A DNA stretch of 64,000 nt from Nitrososphaeria archaeon (lineage in GTDB: Archaea > Thermoproteota > Nitrososphaeria > Conexivisphaerales > DTJL01): NCBI GenBank assembly GCA_029775965.1, contig JARVJU010000001.1, positions 62,001 to 126,000 of the forward strand, in the 5' to 3' direction. The position numbers and the translations under genes are program-made. A model generated the notes under the pieces. The model was not told the DNA's origin and did no database searches. It saw nothing but the letters and a program-made list of their open reading frames with translations. Below are positions 25,563 to 35,185 of the stretch, one piece after another. How positions within the stretch are numbered: the stretch's first letter is position 1; each line of letters begins with the position of its first letter.

Positions 25563-27008
25563 TTGTCAGCCGAGGGGGAGCCGAAGCCAGCGTCTGGTCT
25601 TGGCGAAGAGACATACGGCCTGAAAAGAGAGATAGGCGTCCTAGGCTCATTCAGCATGGGTTATGCAGACGTTGGGGCTGACGTATACGTAGCTCTCGGA
25701 ATACTGGCGCTTTATGCTCAGTCTGCTGCTCCTCTTGCAATTCTTATAGCATCAATAACCTACATAAGCACTGGCCTAACCTATGCAGAACTTGCCTCAA
25801 AATATCCTGTTGCTGGAGGAGGTAACTTTTATGCAAACAAAGTATTCGGACCTATCCATGGATTTCTTGCAGGATGGGGGCTGATGCTTGACTATACAGT
25901 AGATATAGCCCTGTTCGCTCTTGCCTCATCCGGCTATGTGGGAGCTGTGGTTAAGGCGTTTTTCAACAGTAATTTTGTATTACAGGAACCTTACTATGCT
26001 CTTATTGCAATTGCTATAATACTTAGCCTTCTTTTCCTGAACATCAAGGGAATCAGCTATTCCTCAAGACTCAACATAGCAGTGGTTATAGTGAATTTGG
26101 GTACAGTAGCTCTTCTAGCAGCACTTGGATTTTATGTTGTGATTACCAGAGGTCTCTTTTCAACATGGACTACTCAGTTGCTGACAGACTTTCCAAGCCA
26201 GGGAAACTTTGCTTATGGTGTAACTCTAGCGATGGCATCTTTTATAGGAATAGAATCAATATCTCAAGCTGCAGAGGAAACCAAGGTACCATCGAAAGTT
26301 ATACCCAAATCTACAAAGCTTTCCATAATAGCTGTTCTTGTAATAGCTATATCTCTGTCTTTTCTCTCTGTCAGCGTCCTCCCATGGCAGGTAGTTGCCG
26401 GCGGTGCACAAGACCCTCTTTTCTTCTTGGCTAGAGCCATGCCTGGCATAGGTGCATTTTTTGCAATATGGATAGCATTCATGGGTATATGGATATCTTT
26501 GGTTTCTACGAACACAGGGGTGATAGGTGTCTCAAGGGTAACTTTCTCAATGGGGAGGCTGAACCTTATGCCTCATTCCTTCTCAAGGTTGCATAAAAAA
26601 TATCGAACACCCTATGTTACAATATCCATCTTTTCACTTGCTGCCATGTCGATAATAATGCTGAACATTTTTTCTCCAAGCTCTGTGCTCTTGAATTTAG
26701 TAGCATCTCTTTACAACTTCGGAGCTCTTGTGGCTTATATGTACGTCAATCTTTCTGCCATCGCTCTGAGGTTCAGAAACGATCAAAATGAAGTGTATAG
26801 ATCACCAATCAATTTTACTATAACAGTAAAAGGCAAAAAGGTAAAACTATCAGTCATTCCTTTTCTAGGTTTTATTTCATGTTTTGTTCTATGGTCTATA
26901 TTGATTATTTCGCATCCTCTTGGCAGGATAGTAGGTCTTGTTTGGTTCACCTTTGGGGTAATGCTATACTTTGCTTACAGGCGTAAGCGGAGATTACCTA
27001 TCACTTGA
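25563..27008 (+). CDS. APC-family amino acid permease
   Basis: 481 aa with about twelve membrane helices. The N-terminal helix GSFSMGYADVGADVYVALG and SKYPVAGGGNFYANKVFG fit the APC consensus. The C-terminus ends in a short basic tail (YRRKRRLP). TTG start; a basic N-terminal cytosolic stretch precedes helix 1. A universal-stress-protein gene lies 840 nt downstream on the same strand; such domains are often linked to APC permeases. Confidence 0.88.
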   Translation: MSAEGEPKPASGLGEETYGLKREIGVLGSFSMGYADVGADVYVALGILALYAQSAAPLAILIASITYISTGLTYAELASKYPVAGGGNFYANKVFGPIHGFLAGWGLMLDYTVDIALFALASSGYVGAVVKAFFNSNFVLQEPYYALIAIAIILSLLFLNIKGISYSSRLNIAVVIVNLGTVALLAALGFYVVITRGLFSTWTTQLLTDFPSQGNFAYGVTLAMASFIGIESISQAAEETKVPSKVIPKSTKLSIIAVLVIAISLSFLSVSVLPWQVVAGGAQDPLFFLARAMPGIGAFFAIWIAFMGIWISLVSTNTGVIGVSRVTFSMGRLNLMPHSFSRLHKKYRTPYVTISIFSLAAMSIIMLNIFSPSSVLLNLVASLYNFGALVAYMYVNLSAIALRFRNDQNEVYRSPINFTITVKGKKVKLSVIPFLGFISCFVLWSILIISHPLGRIVGLVWFTFGVMLYFAYRRKRRLPIT

Positions 27009-27845
27009 CGAATAATTTACCAGCTGAAGCCCATCCTTTTTAGAGATTTGCTTGCTAGACTTTAAATGGGCATGAAAATATCTTATTCGTGCTTCGCGCA
27101 TCTTCGTTCTGCTTAATCATACAGCTGAGCATAGATGCATTATCAGAGCTTGCTGGAGCATCAACCATTCTCTGGAATACAGCTAGCCATGAAAGATGAA
27201 AAGCATTATCTGAGCATATGCAAATTTCTAGCTACTGCAGAATGCATTGCTTTGAAGACAGAGGAATTCTTAAAAAATGGCAAGTGCAAAGCTCGAGCAT
27301 CACTTAAGTTATATGAATCATAGAGAAGCTTCTTTGCTTTTATGATGCTAGGAAAGAAATGAAAACTTCATCAAACATAAAGAAAGATGATCAAGCAGCC
27401 TGACTGCTAAAGAGCAATGAGAAACTTATCAGATGCCTTTATGAGAAATGATTGATGAAATATGAATGAGAATCGTATCAGCCTTCAAAGAATCTCAGAA
27501 TTCATTGCAGCTGCACCAAGCTCTGGATAGGCAGGCAAGGAGGATTAGAAGTAGTCAGAGATGAAATCAATAAAAGTCATATACTCATATTCCATTCAGG
27601 GTTCAACAGCAAGCTATGCAAAAAAGCTCAAAGAAAGCTTCTCTGGATATAGGTATCTTCTCATGTCTGAAATTAGGTATTAGCTTTAGCAGTATAATCG
27701 CAAACATTTGCTCCTGAGGTGGAACTAAAATGAATTGCTATAAATCAAGCGAATCAAGGGCAGGAATCTACATGCTTTAGCTGAGAGAGCGTCAACAAAA
27801 GATTATTTATTCATATATCTGCTAATAGCTAAGGATAGAAGACAG
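27009..27845. other. Gene-poor 0.8-kb stretch
   Basis: No convincing gene. A 62-codon ORF (27135-27323) is present but short and without a recognised family, and the rest is full of stops in all frames. The TATA-like TTATTTATTCATATATC (about 27800-27818) is the probable promoter of the USP gene. Confidence 0.45.
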
Positions 27846-28730
27846 ATGAATATTGACCCTAAATCAAACAAAGAATGGGGCTGGACGAACAACCCTATTC
27901 TTCTTCCACTAGCTTATGACAGGAGAGAGTGGAATGCAGCATATATAGCAGCGCACATGGCCGAATATTGTGGTGCTAGAATAATTCTTTTTCATGTCTC
28001 TGTGAAGAATGAGGTTATTGACCAGGAATTCAGGAACAGTGTTCTTCAATTGTTCAAGAGGTTAAACGTAGAGACAAGGGAGATAAATGCAGAGCTAGCT
28101 AAAGAATCTTTTGAAGCTATATCAAAAGCTATAGTTGATACAGCTGCCAGTGAGCAATGCCAGGCAATAATAATGGCTGCACACAAAGAGAGTTTTTTCA
28201 TACATATTCTTGGAAGAGTATCAGACAGAGTAGCTAGAAAGAGTCATATTAGAACAGTACTTGTCGAAACTCCGCTATCTGGAATAAGTGTTCACGAGGC
28301 TCTTAAGAAAGTAGTGGTATTGGTGAAGCCTGGCACTGACGGGAGCGAGGCATTCGTGCTTGCTGCAGCTCTTACCAGTCTTGCTACATCAAAGGATGCG
28401 GAACTTATCGCTGCCCAAGCTATATTGCTGCCTCAGACAGTCCCCTTAGACGAGGTAGAATTTTCTAAAGAGCTTCGACAGATAGAAAGGGACTTCGCAA
28501 ATTCTATAAGCATGGGTATAAAAAATCTCGGAAGACCATTCATTCCTCGTGTTCTTGCAGCCAGGGATCTTGGCAAGGACATTGGCGAGTTTATAAAGAC
28601 CGAGCAGGCTGACCTTGTTATACTAACCGGCAGGAGGTCGGGACAACTCTCTCATGTGTTTGGTAAGGATACAGAAGACATAGTTAGAAATTCTCCGTCT
28701 GTAGCTATAGTGGTCTTCGCGCCCAAGTAA
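27846..28730 (+). CDS. Tandem universal stress protein (two USP domains)
   Basis: Two UspA-like domains (about 15-145 and 155-294). The first begins PILLPLAYDRREWNAAYIAA and ends with a VARKSHIRTVLVE strand. The second carries VVLVKPGTDGSEAF, then LVILTGRRSGQLSHVFG and NSPSVAIVVF. The ATP-binding G-x2-G-x9-G(S/T) signature is imperfect in both, so nucleotide binding is uncertain. It is immediately followed by the thioredoxin gene. Confidence 0.8.
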   Translation: MNIDPKSNKEWGWTNNPILLPLAYDRREWNAAYIAAHMAEYCGARIILFHVSVKNEVIDQEFRNSVLQLFKRLNVETREINAELAKESFEAISKAIVDTAASEQCQAIIMAAHKESFFIHILGRVSDRVARKSHIRTVLVETPLSGISVHEALKKVVVLVKPGTDGSEAFVLAAALTSLATSKDAELIAAQAILLPQTVPLDEVEFSKELRQIERDFANSISMGIKNLGRPFIPRVLAARDLGKDIGEFIKTEQADLVILTGRRSGQLSHVFGKDTEDIVRNSPSVAIVVFAPK

Positions 28731-28748
28731 TTGTTTTACCAATCATCT

Positions 28749-28756
28749 TTTATATC
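28749..28756 (+). promoter_or_regulatory. TATA box for thioredoxin gene
   Basis: CTTTTATATCC lies about 26 nt before ATG 28779, indicating a leaderless transcript and supporting that start over the upstream TTG at 28731. Confidence 0.55.
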
Positions 28757-28778
28757 CAAAAGCTATAACTCATCGGGT

Positions 28779-29183
28779 ATGGAGGATATAGAAGCCATCA
28801 AGGCAAGAATGTTGAAGAAGCTGCTTGAAGAGAAGACGCAAAAGGAGCAACCCAGTCTGCCTGATAAGCCTATAGTTTTGACTGACTATACCTTCGACTC
28901 AGAAATCTCAAAGTACCCAGCTGTCGTAGTTGATTGCTGGGCTGAATGGTGTTATCCATGCAGAATAATATCACCTATAGTCGATGAGCTGGCACGTGAA
29001 TACAAGGGAAGAATAGTGTTCGCAAGGCTGAATGTAGATGAAAACCCTGCTACTAGTCAGAAGTATGAGATAATGGCTATACCGACGCTATTAATATTCA
29101 AGAACGGTAATTATGTGTCAAGGATAATTGGTGCAAAACCAAAACAAGCTATGGAAGCAGAAATAAAAATGGCTATAGCATAA
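28779..29183 (+). CDS. Thioredoxin
   Basis: Disulfide reductase of 134 aa from the preferred ATG. A charged N-terminal helix of about 40 residues precedes the thioredoxin fold. The active site is WAEWCYPC (CxxC with Tyr-Pro), and the cis-proline is in AIPTLLIF. The longer ORF start (28731) overlaps the USP stop and places the TATA box inside the gene, so I reject it. It converges with the thermosome gene after a 6-nt gap. Confidence 0.92.
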   Translation: MEDIEAIKARMLKKLLEEKTQKEQPSLPDKPIVLTDYTFDSEISKYPAVVVDCWAEWCYPCRIISPIVDELAREYKGRIVFARLNVDENPATSQKYEIMAIPTLLIFKNGNYVSRIIGAKPKQAMEAEIKMAIA

Positions 29184-29189
29184 GAGAGT

Positions 29190-30854
29190 TTAGTACTCTC
29201 CACCCATACCTCCGGGCATCCCTGCACCTTCTTCTCCTTCTCCGCCCTTCGGTCCCTTTCCTTCTTCTTTACCCGTACCCTTTGCAGCTATGACGTCATC
29301 TATCCTGAGGATCATAACGGCAGCTTCGGTAGCTGACTTGATTATCTGTGACTTAACTGATGTGGGTTCAAATACTTCGACCTGAGCCATGTCTCCAACC
29401 TTGCCAGCTGCAACGTTCACACCATAAGAAGTCCTTCCCTTGGCGTGCTCTGCCTTCAGTTCAACCTGCGTATCAATCGGATCCATCCCAGCATTTACAG
29501 CTAGAGTTAGAGGTATGCTCTCAACAGCATCTGCGAACGCTAAAGCAGCCAATTGCTCCCTGCCTGACAGTGTTTTGGCCCAATCTCTTATTCTCTGAGC
29601 TATCTCCGACTCGGCTGCTCCTCCTCCGGGAACTATAGATGGCTTCTCCATCACATCTTTGACAACCATTATTGCATCGTGAACTGCCCTCTCTGCTTCA
29701 TCCACTATCCTTTGTGAGCCTCCTCTGATTAGTATAGTTACAGCCTTGGGATTCTTGCAACCTTCGACATAAACCCACTTATCCTCTTCTATCTTCCTCT
29801 CTTCTACAAGTTCTGCCTGACCTAGGTCTGAGGAAGTTAGATCATCCAGATTTGTTACTACTCTACCTCCTGTAGATCTGGCAAGTCTGGACATGTCGCT
29901 CTCTTTGACACGTCTTACAGCGAGTATGCCTGCCTTTGCTAGATAGTGTTGAGCTATGTCATCGATGCCTTTCTGACAGAATACCACGTTTGCACCTGCA
30001 TTCTGAATCTTTTCTACCATAGATTTGAGCATTCTCGATTCTTCGTCCAGAAAAGCTTTCATCTGAGTTGGATCGTTAATCCTGATCTCGGCGCTTATCT
30101 CTGTCTTCTCTATTTCAAGAGGAGCGTTGAGAAGAGCTATCTTTGCGTTCTGCACCTTCTTGGGCATCCCTGCATGGACAACTTCCTTGTCCACCACAAT
30201 GCCCTTGATAAGATCTGTCTCGCTGAGTGACCTACCAGGCTTCTTTTCCACCTTGACGTTGTCAACATCAACCCTGTAGCCATCTCCTACTCTGTCGGCT
30301 ACCTGAAGGACTGCAGAGACAACAATATCTGCCAGCTGTTTCGCTTCCTGTGAAACTATCTTTGATAGCAAGCTTGTGCTTGCTACTTTCGAAAGCCATA
30401 CTCTATCTGTGGCATCTACCTTGGTAGAGATTTGGTTTAGAATCTCCAGTGCCTTTTCTGAAGCGGACATATATCCGTCCACAATGAGAGTTGGATGAAC
30501 ATTCTTGTCAAGAAGTTCTTCTGCTTTTTCAAGTAAAGAGCCTGCCAGTATAACGGCACTCGTAGTTCCGTCTCCTACTTCGCTGTCTGTTGCCTTGCTT
30601 ATTTCTACCATCATCTTGGCAGCTGGATGCTGTATATCCAGCTGTTTCAGCATAGTCGCTCCGTCGTTTGTTATTGTTACATCGCCTAGAGAATCGACAA
30701 GCATCTTATCCATGCCTCTTGGCCCAAGGGATGTCTTTACCAACTCAGCTATCAGCTTCGCTGCTTGAAGGTTGTTTCTCAGAGCTTCTCTACCTTTTGT
30801 CTCTGTTGAACCTTCCTTTAAAACTATTACAGGTTGACCACTTTGCATAGCCAT
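29190..30854 (-). CDS. Thermosome (group II chaperonin) subunit
   Basis: ATP-driven cytosolic chaperonin. The N-terminal [12 protein letters not shown] and TNDGATML, the [12 protein letters not shown] nucleotide motif and [10 protein letters not shown] are hallmark sequences, and the C-terminus ends in a Gly/Met-rich tail ([10 protein letters not shown]). Length is normal. ATG 30854 is preferred to the GTG at 30863 because GAGGTG lies just upstream. An AT-rich TATA-like segment lies near 30900. Only one subunit gene is present in the window. Confidence 0.96.
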   Translation of the reverse strand: MAMQSGQPVIVLKEGSTETKGREALRNNLQAAKLIAELVKTSLGPRGMDKMLVDSLGDVTITNDGATMLKQLDIQHPAAKMMVEISKATDSEVGDGTTSAVILAGSLLEKAEELLDKNVHPTLIVDGYMSASEKALEILNQISTKVDATDRVWLSKVASTSLLSKIVSQEAKQLADIVVSAVLQVADRVGDGYRVDVDNVKVEKKPGRSLSETDLIKGIVVDKEVVHAGMPKKVQNAKIALLNAPLEIEKTEISAEIRINDPTQMKAFLDEESRMLKSMVEKIQNAGANVVFCQKGIDDIAQHYLAKAGILAVRRVKESDMSRLARSTGGRVVTNLDDLTSSDLGQAELVEERKIEEDKWVYVEGCKNPKAVTILIRGGSQRIVDEAERAVHDAIMVVKDVMEKPSIVPGGGAAESEIAQRIRDWAKTLSGREQLAALAFADAVESIPLTLAVNAGMDPIDTQVELKAEHAKGRTSYGVNVAAGKVGDMAQVEVFEPTSVKSQIIKSATEAAVMILRIDDVIAAKGTGKEEGKGPKGGEGEEGAGMPGGMGGEY

Positions 30855-31047
30855 ATTCAACACCTCTAGAATGTGTAAAAATGACCTTGAGTAGGGTATA
30901 TTTATGCATTACTAATAAAAATGTGAGTGAAACACAGCATCAAATTCTATTCTATTCTGTTCTCCCTTCCTGATCTCATACATGTTAACTTAACTTAAAT
31001 TTGAACAAACGATATATTCACCCTTGATATGATAAGATAGGCTAGGT

Positions 31048-31428
31048 ATGCTCAAGCTTACAAAAACTCTTGTTACTTCTATGCTATCGTATTCCAGAGA
31101 TATGCATCCCAACGAAATGTTGCTTCTGATAAGGGCAAGGAAATCGGAGAAGGACCTTGTAGGATATCAGGCAGTATTTCCTCCATTTATGTATTCTAAC
31201 CCTCATTCTGCTACCTACAATCCTTACCATCTGCCAGTGGATTTCTCAATCCTTGGTACTGCTCATTCTCATCCATCTGGCGTAAAAATCCCTTCCCATG
31301 AGGATCTATTACATCCATATGGAAGGTTTATGCTCATCATAGGCTATCCTTATGTTTCTAGGGATGATATAGCTGCATTTAACTCAAAGGGTGAAAGGCT
31401 ACCCTGGGAAGAAATAGATGATGAATGA
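31048..31428 (+). CDS. JAMM/MPN-domain metalloprotease
   Basis: 126 aa with the JAMM zinc signature HSHPSGVKIPSHED (HxHP...SxxD) and an upstream glutamate in NEMLLL. Archaeal JAMM proteins remove ubiquitin-like SAMP or related tags, or act on sulfur carriers. The 3' end overlaps the UDG4 gene by 11 nt, so the two are translationally coupled. Which of the two roles applies cannot be told from the sequence. Confidence 0.85.
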   Translation: MLKLTKTLVTSMLSYSRDMHPNEMLLLIRARKSEKDLVGYQAVFPPFMYSNPHSATYNPYHLPVDFSILGTAHSHPSGVKIPSHEDLLHPYGRFMLIIGYPYVSRDDIAAFNSKGERLPWEEIDDE

Positions 31429-31972
31429 GCTCGATGAACTGGCTGAAGAAATAAAGGTATGTACTAAATGTAGACTTGCCAAAGGAAGAATTAACGCTGT
31501 ACATGGTGAGGGACCTTCAGATGCTCGAATGATGCTTATAGGTGAGGCCCCAGGAAGGTCTGAGGATCAGGCTGGAAGGCCATTCTGCGGAAGCGCTGGC
31601 AGGATACTTGATAGGGCTCTTCGCGAGGCAGGGATAAAAAGAGAAGCAGTATTCATAACAAATATTGTGAAATGCAGGCCTCCAAACAACAGGAAGCCTG
31701 TGGCTGATGAAATTAAATCCTGTTTACCTTATCTTGTAAGACAGATCAATATAATCAAGCCAGAAGTAATTGTGGCCCTCGGGTCTGTAGCAAAAGAATC
31801 CGTAGAAACTCTTTGCACCAGAGATCAAGGCAATTTAAGAATTGGAAATGCATTTGTGTTCCAGACATATCATCCAGCTGCAGTGCTGTACGGAAATAGG
31901 AAAGCATACGAGCATCTGGTATCTGAATTAGCTAAAGCAGCACAGAGCATAAATGCACAGCAACAAATTTGA
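31418..31972 (+). CDS. Uracil-DNA glycosylase family 4 (Fe-S)
   Basis: Removes uracil from DNA. Cysteines CTKCRLAKGR at the N-terminus and two more cysteines (KCRPP and a later C in the KSCLPY or LCTR region) would hold the 4Fe-4S cluster. GEAPGRSEDQAGRPFCG is the family-4 active-site motif and TYHPAAVL the C-terminal motif. Normal length. Coupled to the JAMM gene. Confidence 0.92.
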   Translation: MMNELDELAEEIKVCTKCRLAKGRINAVHGEGPSDARMMLIGEAPGRSEDQAGRPFCGSAGRILDRALREAGIKREAVFITNIVKCRPPNNRKPVADEIKSCLPYLVRQINIIKPEVIVALGSVAKESVETLCTRDQGNLRIGNAFVFQTYHPAAVLYGNRKAYEHLVSELAKAAQSINAQQQI

Positions 31973-32086
31973 CCATTCAGACCATGCGGCGAGAGGATAT
32001 TTTTGATGATAGGTTGTAAATGAACTTCGTAACACGATGCAAAATACGGAAAAATTTTTCTATTATGAATTATGTATCAAAATTAG

Positions 32087-32647
32087 ATGGTCAAGGCGCT
32101 CATAGTTGTAGATATGCAGAATGACTTTATGGATGATGGTGCACTACCTGTGCATGGTTCTGTAGCTATTATACCTGCTATAAATCGATACATCGAGCTA
32201 TTCTCATCGAAAGGGGCAAAGATAATAGCAACAAGAGACTGGCACCCTGAGAATCATATATCATTCAGGAGCAGAGGCGGTCTTTGGCCTCCTCACTGCA
32301 TACAAAATACAAAGGGTGCACAGTTCCATCCCTCATTAAGGCTTGCAAAAAATACTCTTATAGTCTCTAAAGCTACAGACCCTGACAAAGAAGCATACTC
32401 AGGATTCCAGGGTACAGGACTTGCCTATAGTCTAAAGTCAGAATCTATTGACGAATTGTATGTGTGTGGCGTTGCTACTGAATATTGTGTAAAGAATACA
32501 GCTCTGGATGCATTAGCATACTCATTCAAAGTCCATCTGCTTACAGATGCGATAAAAGGAATAGATGAAGAAGCTTCTAAGGTAGCTGTGCAGGAAATGG
32601 TGAATAAAGGAGTGCTAAAAGACAGTTTGAATGCAGTGAAGTTATGA
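32087..32647 (+). CDS. pncA: Nicotinamidase / isochorismatase-family hydrolase
   Basis: Converts nicotinamide to nicotinic acid in NAD salvage. IVVDMQNDF contains the catalytic Asp, TRDWHPENH the metal-binding Asp and two His, VSKATD the Lys region, and VCGVATEYCVKNT the nucleophilic Cys. The 186-aa length is typical of archaeal nicotinamidases. Confidence 0.92.
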   Translation: MVKALIVVDMQNDFMDDGALPVHGSVAIIPAINRYIELFSSKGAKIIATRDWHPENHISFRSRGGLWPPHCIQNTKGAQFHPSLRLAKNTLIVSKATDPDKEAYSGFQGTGLAYSLKSESIDELYVCGVATEYCVKNTALDALAYSFKVHLLTDAIKGIDEEASKVAVQEMVNKGVLKDSLNAVKL

Positions 32648-32701
32648 ATTACAAATTCACCCCTCTTAGAGGGTTAAAGTTTTTAAAAATATAAATATGT
32701 G

Positions 32702-34381
32702 ATGCAAATCGCAGGCTTTGATATGGCGGTAACAGAGGTACTCGAGCAGAAAGAGGCACCAAAGAAGATCAATGTCATAAGGAAGACGCAGAGTATCTGT
32801 CCAGAATGCAATAGAATACTCCCTGCGATTGTGTTTGAGAGGGATAATAAGGTCTTTATGACAAAGACATGTCCTGAGCATGGAGAAACGGAAGAGTTGT
32901 ACTATGGCGATTATGAGATGTATCTCAAGTTCAGCTCCTACTGGAGTGATGGTAAGGGTACCCATGCTCCAAATGTGAAACTTGATAATTGCCAATGCCC
33001 AGCAAACTGTGGCCTTTGCACGAATCATCTTAGTCACACTGGCTTGGCAAACATAATAGTTACAAATAGATGTGATTTGACATGCTGGTACTGCTTCTTC
33101 TATGTCAAAAAAGGTCTTGAAGGAGCATACGTCTACGAGCCTACACAGGAACAGATACGCATGATGGTCAGGACTCTGAGGGCTGAAAGACCTGTCCCTG
33201 GCAATTCTGTACAGATTACCGGTGGTGAGCCCACACTGAGGGAGGATTTACCAGAAATAATAAGGATAATAAAGTCAGAAGGAGTGGATCATATCCAGCT
33301 GAATACCAACGGTATCAACATAGCCCTGCATCCAGAACTGGCAAAGATATACAGGGATGCTGGTGTTAGCAATCTTTACATGAGTTTTGACGGTGTAACC
33401 CCCAAGACTAACCCGAAGAATCATTGGGAAGCACCTTATGCTATTGAAGCATGCAGGCAAGCTCACCTGGGTGTAGTTCTTGTTCCCACTGTGATAAAGT
33501 CAATCAACGATCACGAACTAGGTGGGATAATAAACTTCGCAAGGCAGAATATAGATACTGTTAGAGCAGTTAATTTCCAGCCAGTCTCCCTAACTGGTAG
33601 AATGAGTAAAAAGGAGAGGGAGAAGTACAGAATAACAATACCAGATTGTATACACAGGATTGAGGAGCAGACCAATGGTGAAGTTACAGCTGATTCATGG
33701 TTCCCTGTGCCAAGCTGCTCCCCTGTGACTCACTTCATAGAAGCCATAACGAACAGACCACAGTATGAACTTTCTATACATTTCGCATGCGGGGCAGGAA
33801 CCTATGTTTATCTGGACAACAATAAGAGACTGATTCCTATAACAAGGTTTGTCGATATCAAAGGTCTTCTAGAATTCCTGGATGAAAAGGCTGATGAAAT
33901 ATACTCAGGCAGCAATAAATGGATAACTCTTGCGAAAGCAGCAACAAAGATTATGAGCTTTATAGACAAAGAGAAGCAACCAGAGGGTCTTAACATGGGT
34001 AAATTGCTCTTTGATGCGCTCGTAAGGCACGATTATTCAGCTATAGGTCAGTTCCACATGAAGAGCCTCTTCCTAGGTATGATGCACTTCCAGGATAAGT
34101 ATAACCAGGACGAAGAAAGGCTACAAAGATGCGATATACATTATTTAACCCCCGACCTCAGGATCATCCCATTCTGCAGCTTCAACGTTATACCAGAGTG
34201 GTACAGAGATAGAATTCAGAAGAAGTACGGTATACCTGTAGAGGAATGGGAAAAAGGTTCAGGTGAGAAACTTGAAGCCAAGCTTTACAGGGGCGATCTG
34301 AGGAAGCTCAAGCTAGGGCAGCGAGTAGAAATGAGCTGCTCCACATCGGAGATCTTCCAGAAGGTCAGCAACGTTCAGTAA
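32702..34381 (+). CDS. tes: Radical SAM protein, tetraether lipid synthase (Tes)-like
   Basis: The N-terminal part carries cysteine clusters (CPECNR, TCPEHG, CQCPANCGLC) that may hold accessory Fe-S or metal sites. The radical SAM motif is CDLTCWYCFFYV (CxxxCxxC), followed by the TGGEPTL segment. This order matches the MJ0619/Tes family, which joins lipid tails to make GDGT membrane lipids. The ATG at 32702 and the in-frame ATG at 32723 are both possible; the latter is about 26-30 nt from TATAAATA. Function in this organism is inferred from family resemblance. Confidence 0.8.
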   Translation: MQIAGFDMAVTEVLEQKEAPKKINVIRKTQSICPECNRILPAIVFERDNKVFMTKTCPEHGETEELYYGDYEMYLKFSSYWSDGKGTHAPNVKLDNCQCPANCGLCTNHLSHTGLANIIVTNRCDLTCWYCFFYVKKGLEGAYVYEPTQEQIRMMVRTLRAERPVPGNSVQITGGEPTLREDLPEIIRIIKSEGVDHIQLNTNGINIALHPELAKIYRDAGVSNLYMSFDGVTPKTNPKNHWEAPYAIEACRQAHLGVVLVPTVIKSINDHELGGIINFARQNIDTVRAVNFQPVSLTGRMSKKEREKYRITIPDCIHRIEEQTNGEVTADSWFPVPSCSPVTHFIEAITNRPQYELSIHFACGAGTYVYLDNNKRLIPITRFVDIKGLLEFLDEKADEIYSGSNKWITLAKAATKIMSFIDKEKQPEGLNMGKLLFDALVRHDYSAIGQFHMKSLFLGMMHFQDKYNQDEERLQRCDIHYLTPDLRIIPFCSFNVIPEWYRDRIQKKYGIPVEEWEKGSGEKLEAKLYRGDLRKLKLGQRVEMSCSTSEIFQKVSNVQ

Positions 34382-34393
34382 GAAGGATTTGTT

Positions 34394-34972
34394 TTGATAC
34401 CTGCACCCTCTTCTGAAGCAGTAGCGATAGCCAAAAATACAAGATTAACTGCAATACATGTCATTCCATCGTCTAACGATATACCAGCAGACCAGAGCCT
34501 GGATGTAAAGGTAAGGTTTGCAATTGCTGGTGGCCTTTATGAAGTCTATAACAGAGACACGTGGCAAAATGCGTATGCAAAGCATGATACAACGCTCAGG
34601 ATTATATATAAGGTTGGGCTGTACAGAAAAACAACCGGTCTACTTAGCAGAACGATTATAAGGCCCATTAAATTCGTTAGAAAAGGTAAGCTCTACTGGA
34701 CAAGAAACCCTGATCTAACTGACAATACAGAAAACAGGATATGGTCATTCGTAGTCGACGAAGAGGGGCTACCAAGAATATTCGATAAAGAAATAGATGT
34801 TAAAAATGCTCTTTTCTCCTTTGAAAGGATTTTAACTGTACCAGCTGAATCGCTCAGAACGGGAAAAAATTCTATTTTAGCTAGGGTATCAGCTGAATGG
34901 TACAGGCATACGTATATAGGAAAGGGCAATCTGCATGGTACTTCGAAGCCTGTCGACATAATCGTGCATTAA
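34394..34972 (+). CDS. Hypothetical protein, 192 aa
   Basis: No family was recognised. The protein looks soluble and beta-rich, with no membrane segment or signal (for example LDVKVRFAIAGGLYEVYNR). A TTG start lies 13 nt after the Tes-like gene on the same strand, so it is likely co-transcribed and may act with it. That link is inference. Confidence 0.65.
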   Translation: MIPAPSSEAVAIAKNTRLTAIHVIPSSNDIPADQSLDVKVRFAIAGGLYEVYNRDTWQNAYAKHDTTLRIIYKVGLYRKTTGLLSRTIIRPIKFVRKGKLYWTRNPDLTDNTENRIWSFVVDEEGLPRIFDKEIDVKNALFSFERILTVPAESLRTGKNSILARVSAEWYRHTYIGKGNLHGTSKPVDIIVH

Positions 34973-34975
34973 ACT

Positions 34976-34983
34976 TATATTTT
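34976..34983 (+). promoter_or_regulatory. TATA box for 48-aa ORF
   Basis: CTTATATTTTC lies about 25 nt upstream of ATG 35004, the expected distance for a leaderless archaeal gene. Confidence 0.5.
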
Positions 34984-35003
34984 CTATTTTTGGGGTCAGT
35001 TTT

Positions 35004-35150
35004 ATGGCAAAGTTTGATGGAGTTATCAACCAGGAGCTGCTAGCAGTGGAAGAGAAACCGGACGAGGTTGTGCTTATCTTTAGAGATAACAGGTATCTAT
35101 TTATAAGGCTGATAGACGGAAAGCTGGTCACAGAGAGTATACCAGAGTAG
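35004..35150 (+). CDS. Small protein, 48 aa (not in the ORF track)
   Basis: The ORF reads MAKFDGVINQELLAVEEKPD... and ends ITSE-like with SIPE, giving a compact acidic, beta-rich product (VVLIFRDNRYLFIRLIDGK). It is below the length cut of the ORF track. A TATA box lies about 25 nt upstream. It sits between the 192-aa gene and TrmB on the same strand. No family was recognised. Confidence 0.55.
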   Translation: MAKFDGVINQELLAVEEKPDEVVLIFRDNRYLFIRLIDGKLVTESIPE

Positions 35151-35185
35151 ATAAGTTTTTACCTCTGATAGAGGGTACATGTAGT

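Noticed and set aside
27135-27323. 62-aa ORF in the gap after the APC permease
   Set aside because: Too short, no family, no clear promoter or ribosome-binding site; reported only as part of the gene-poor stretch.
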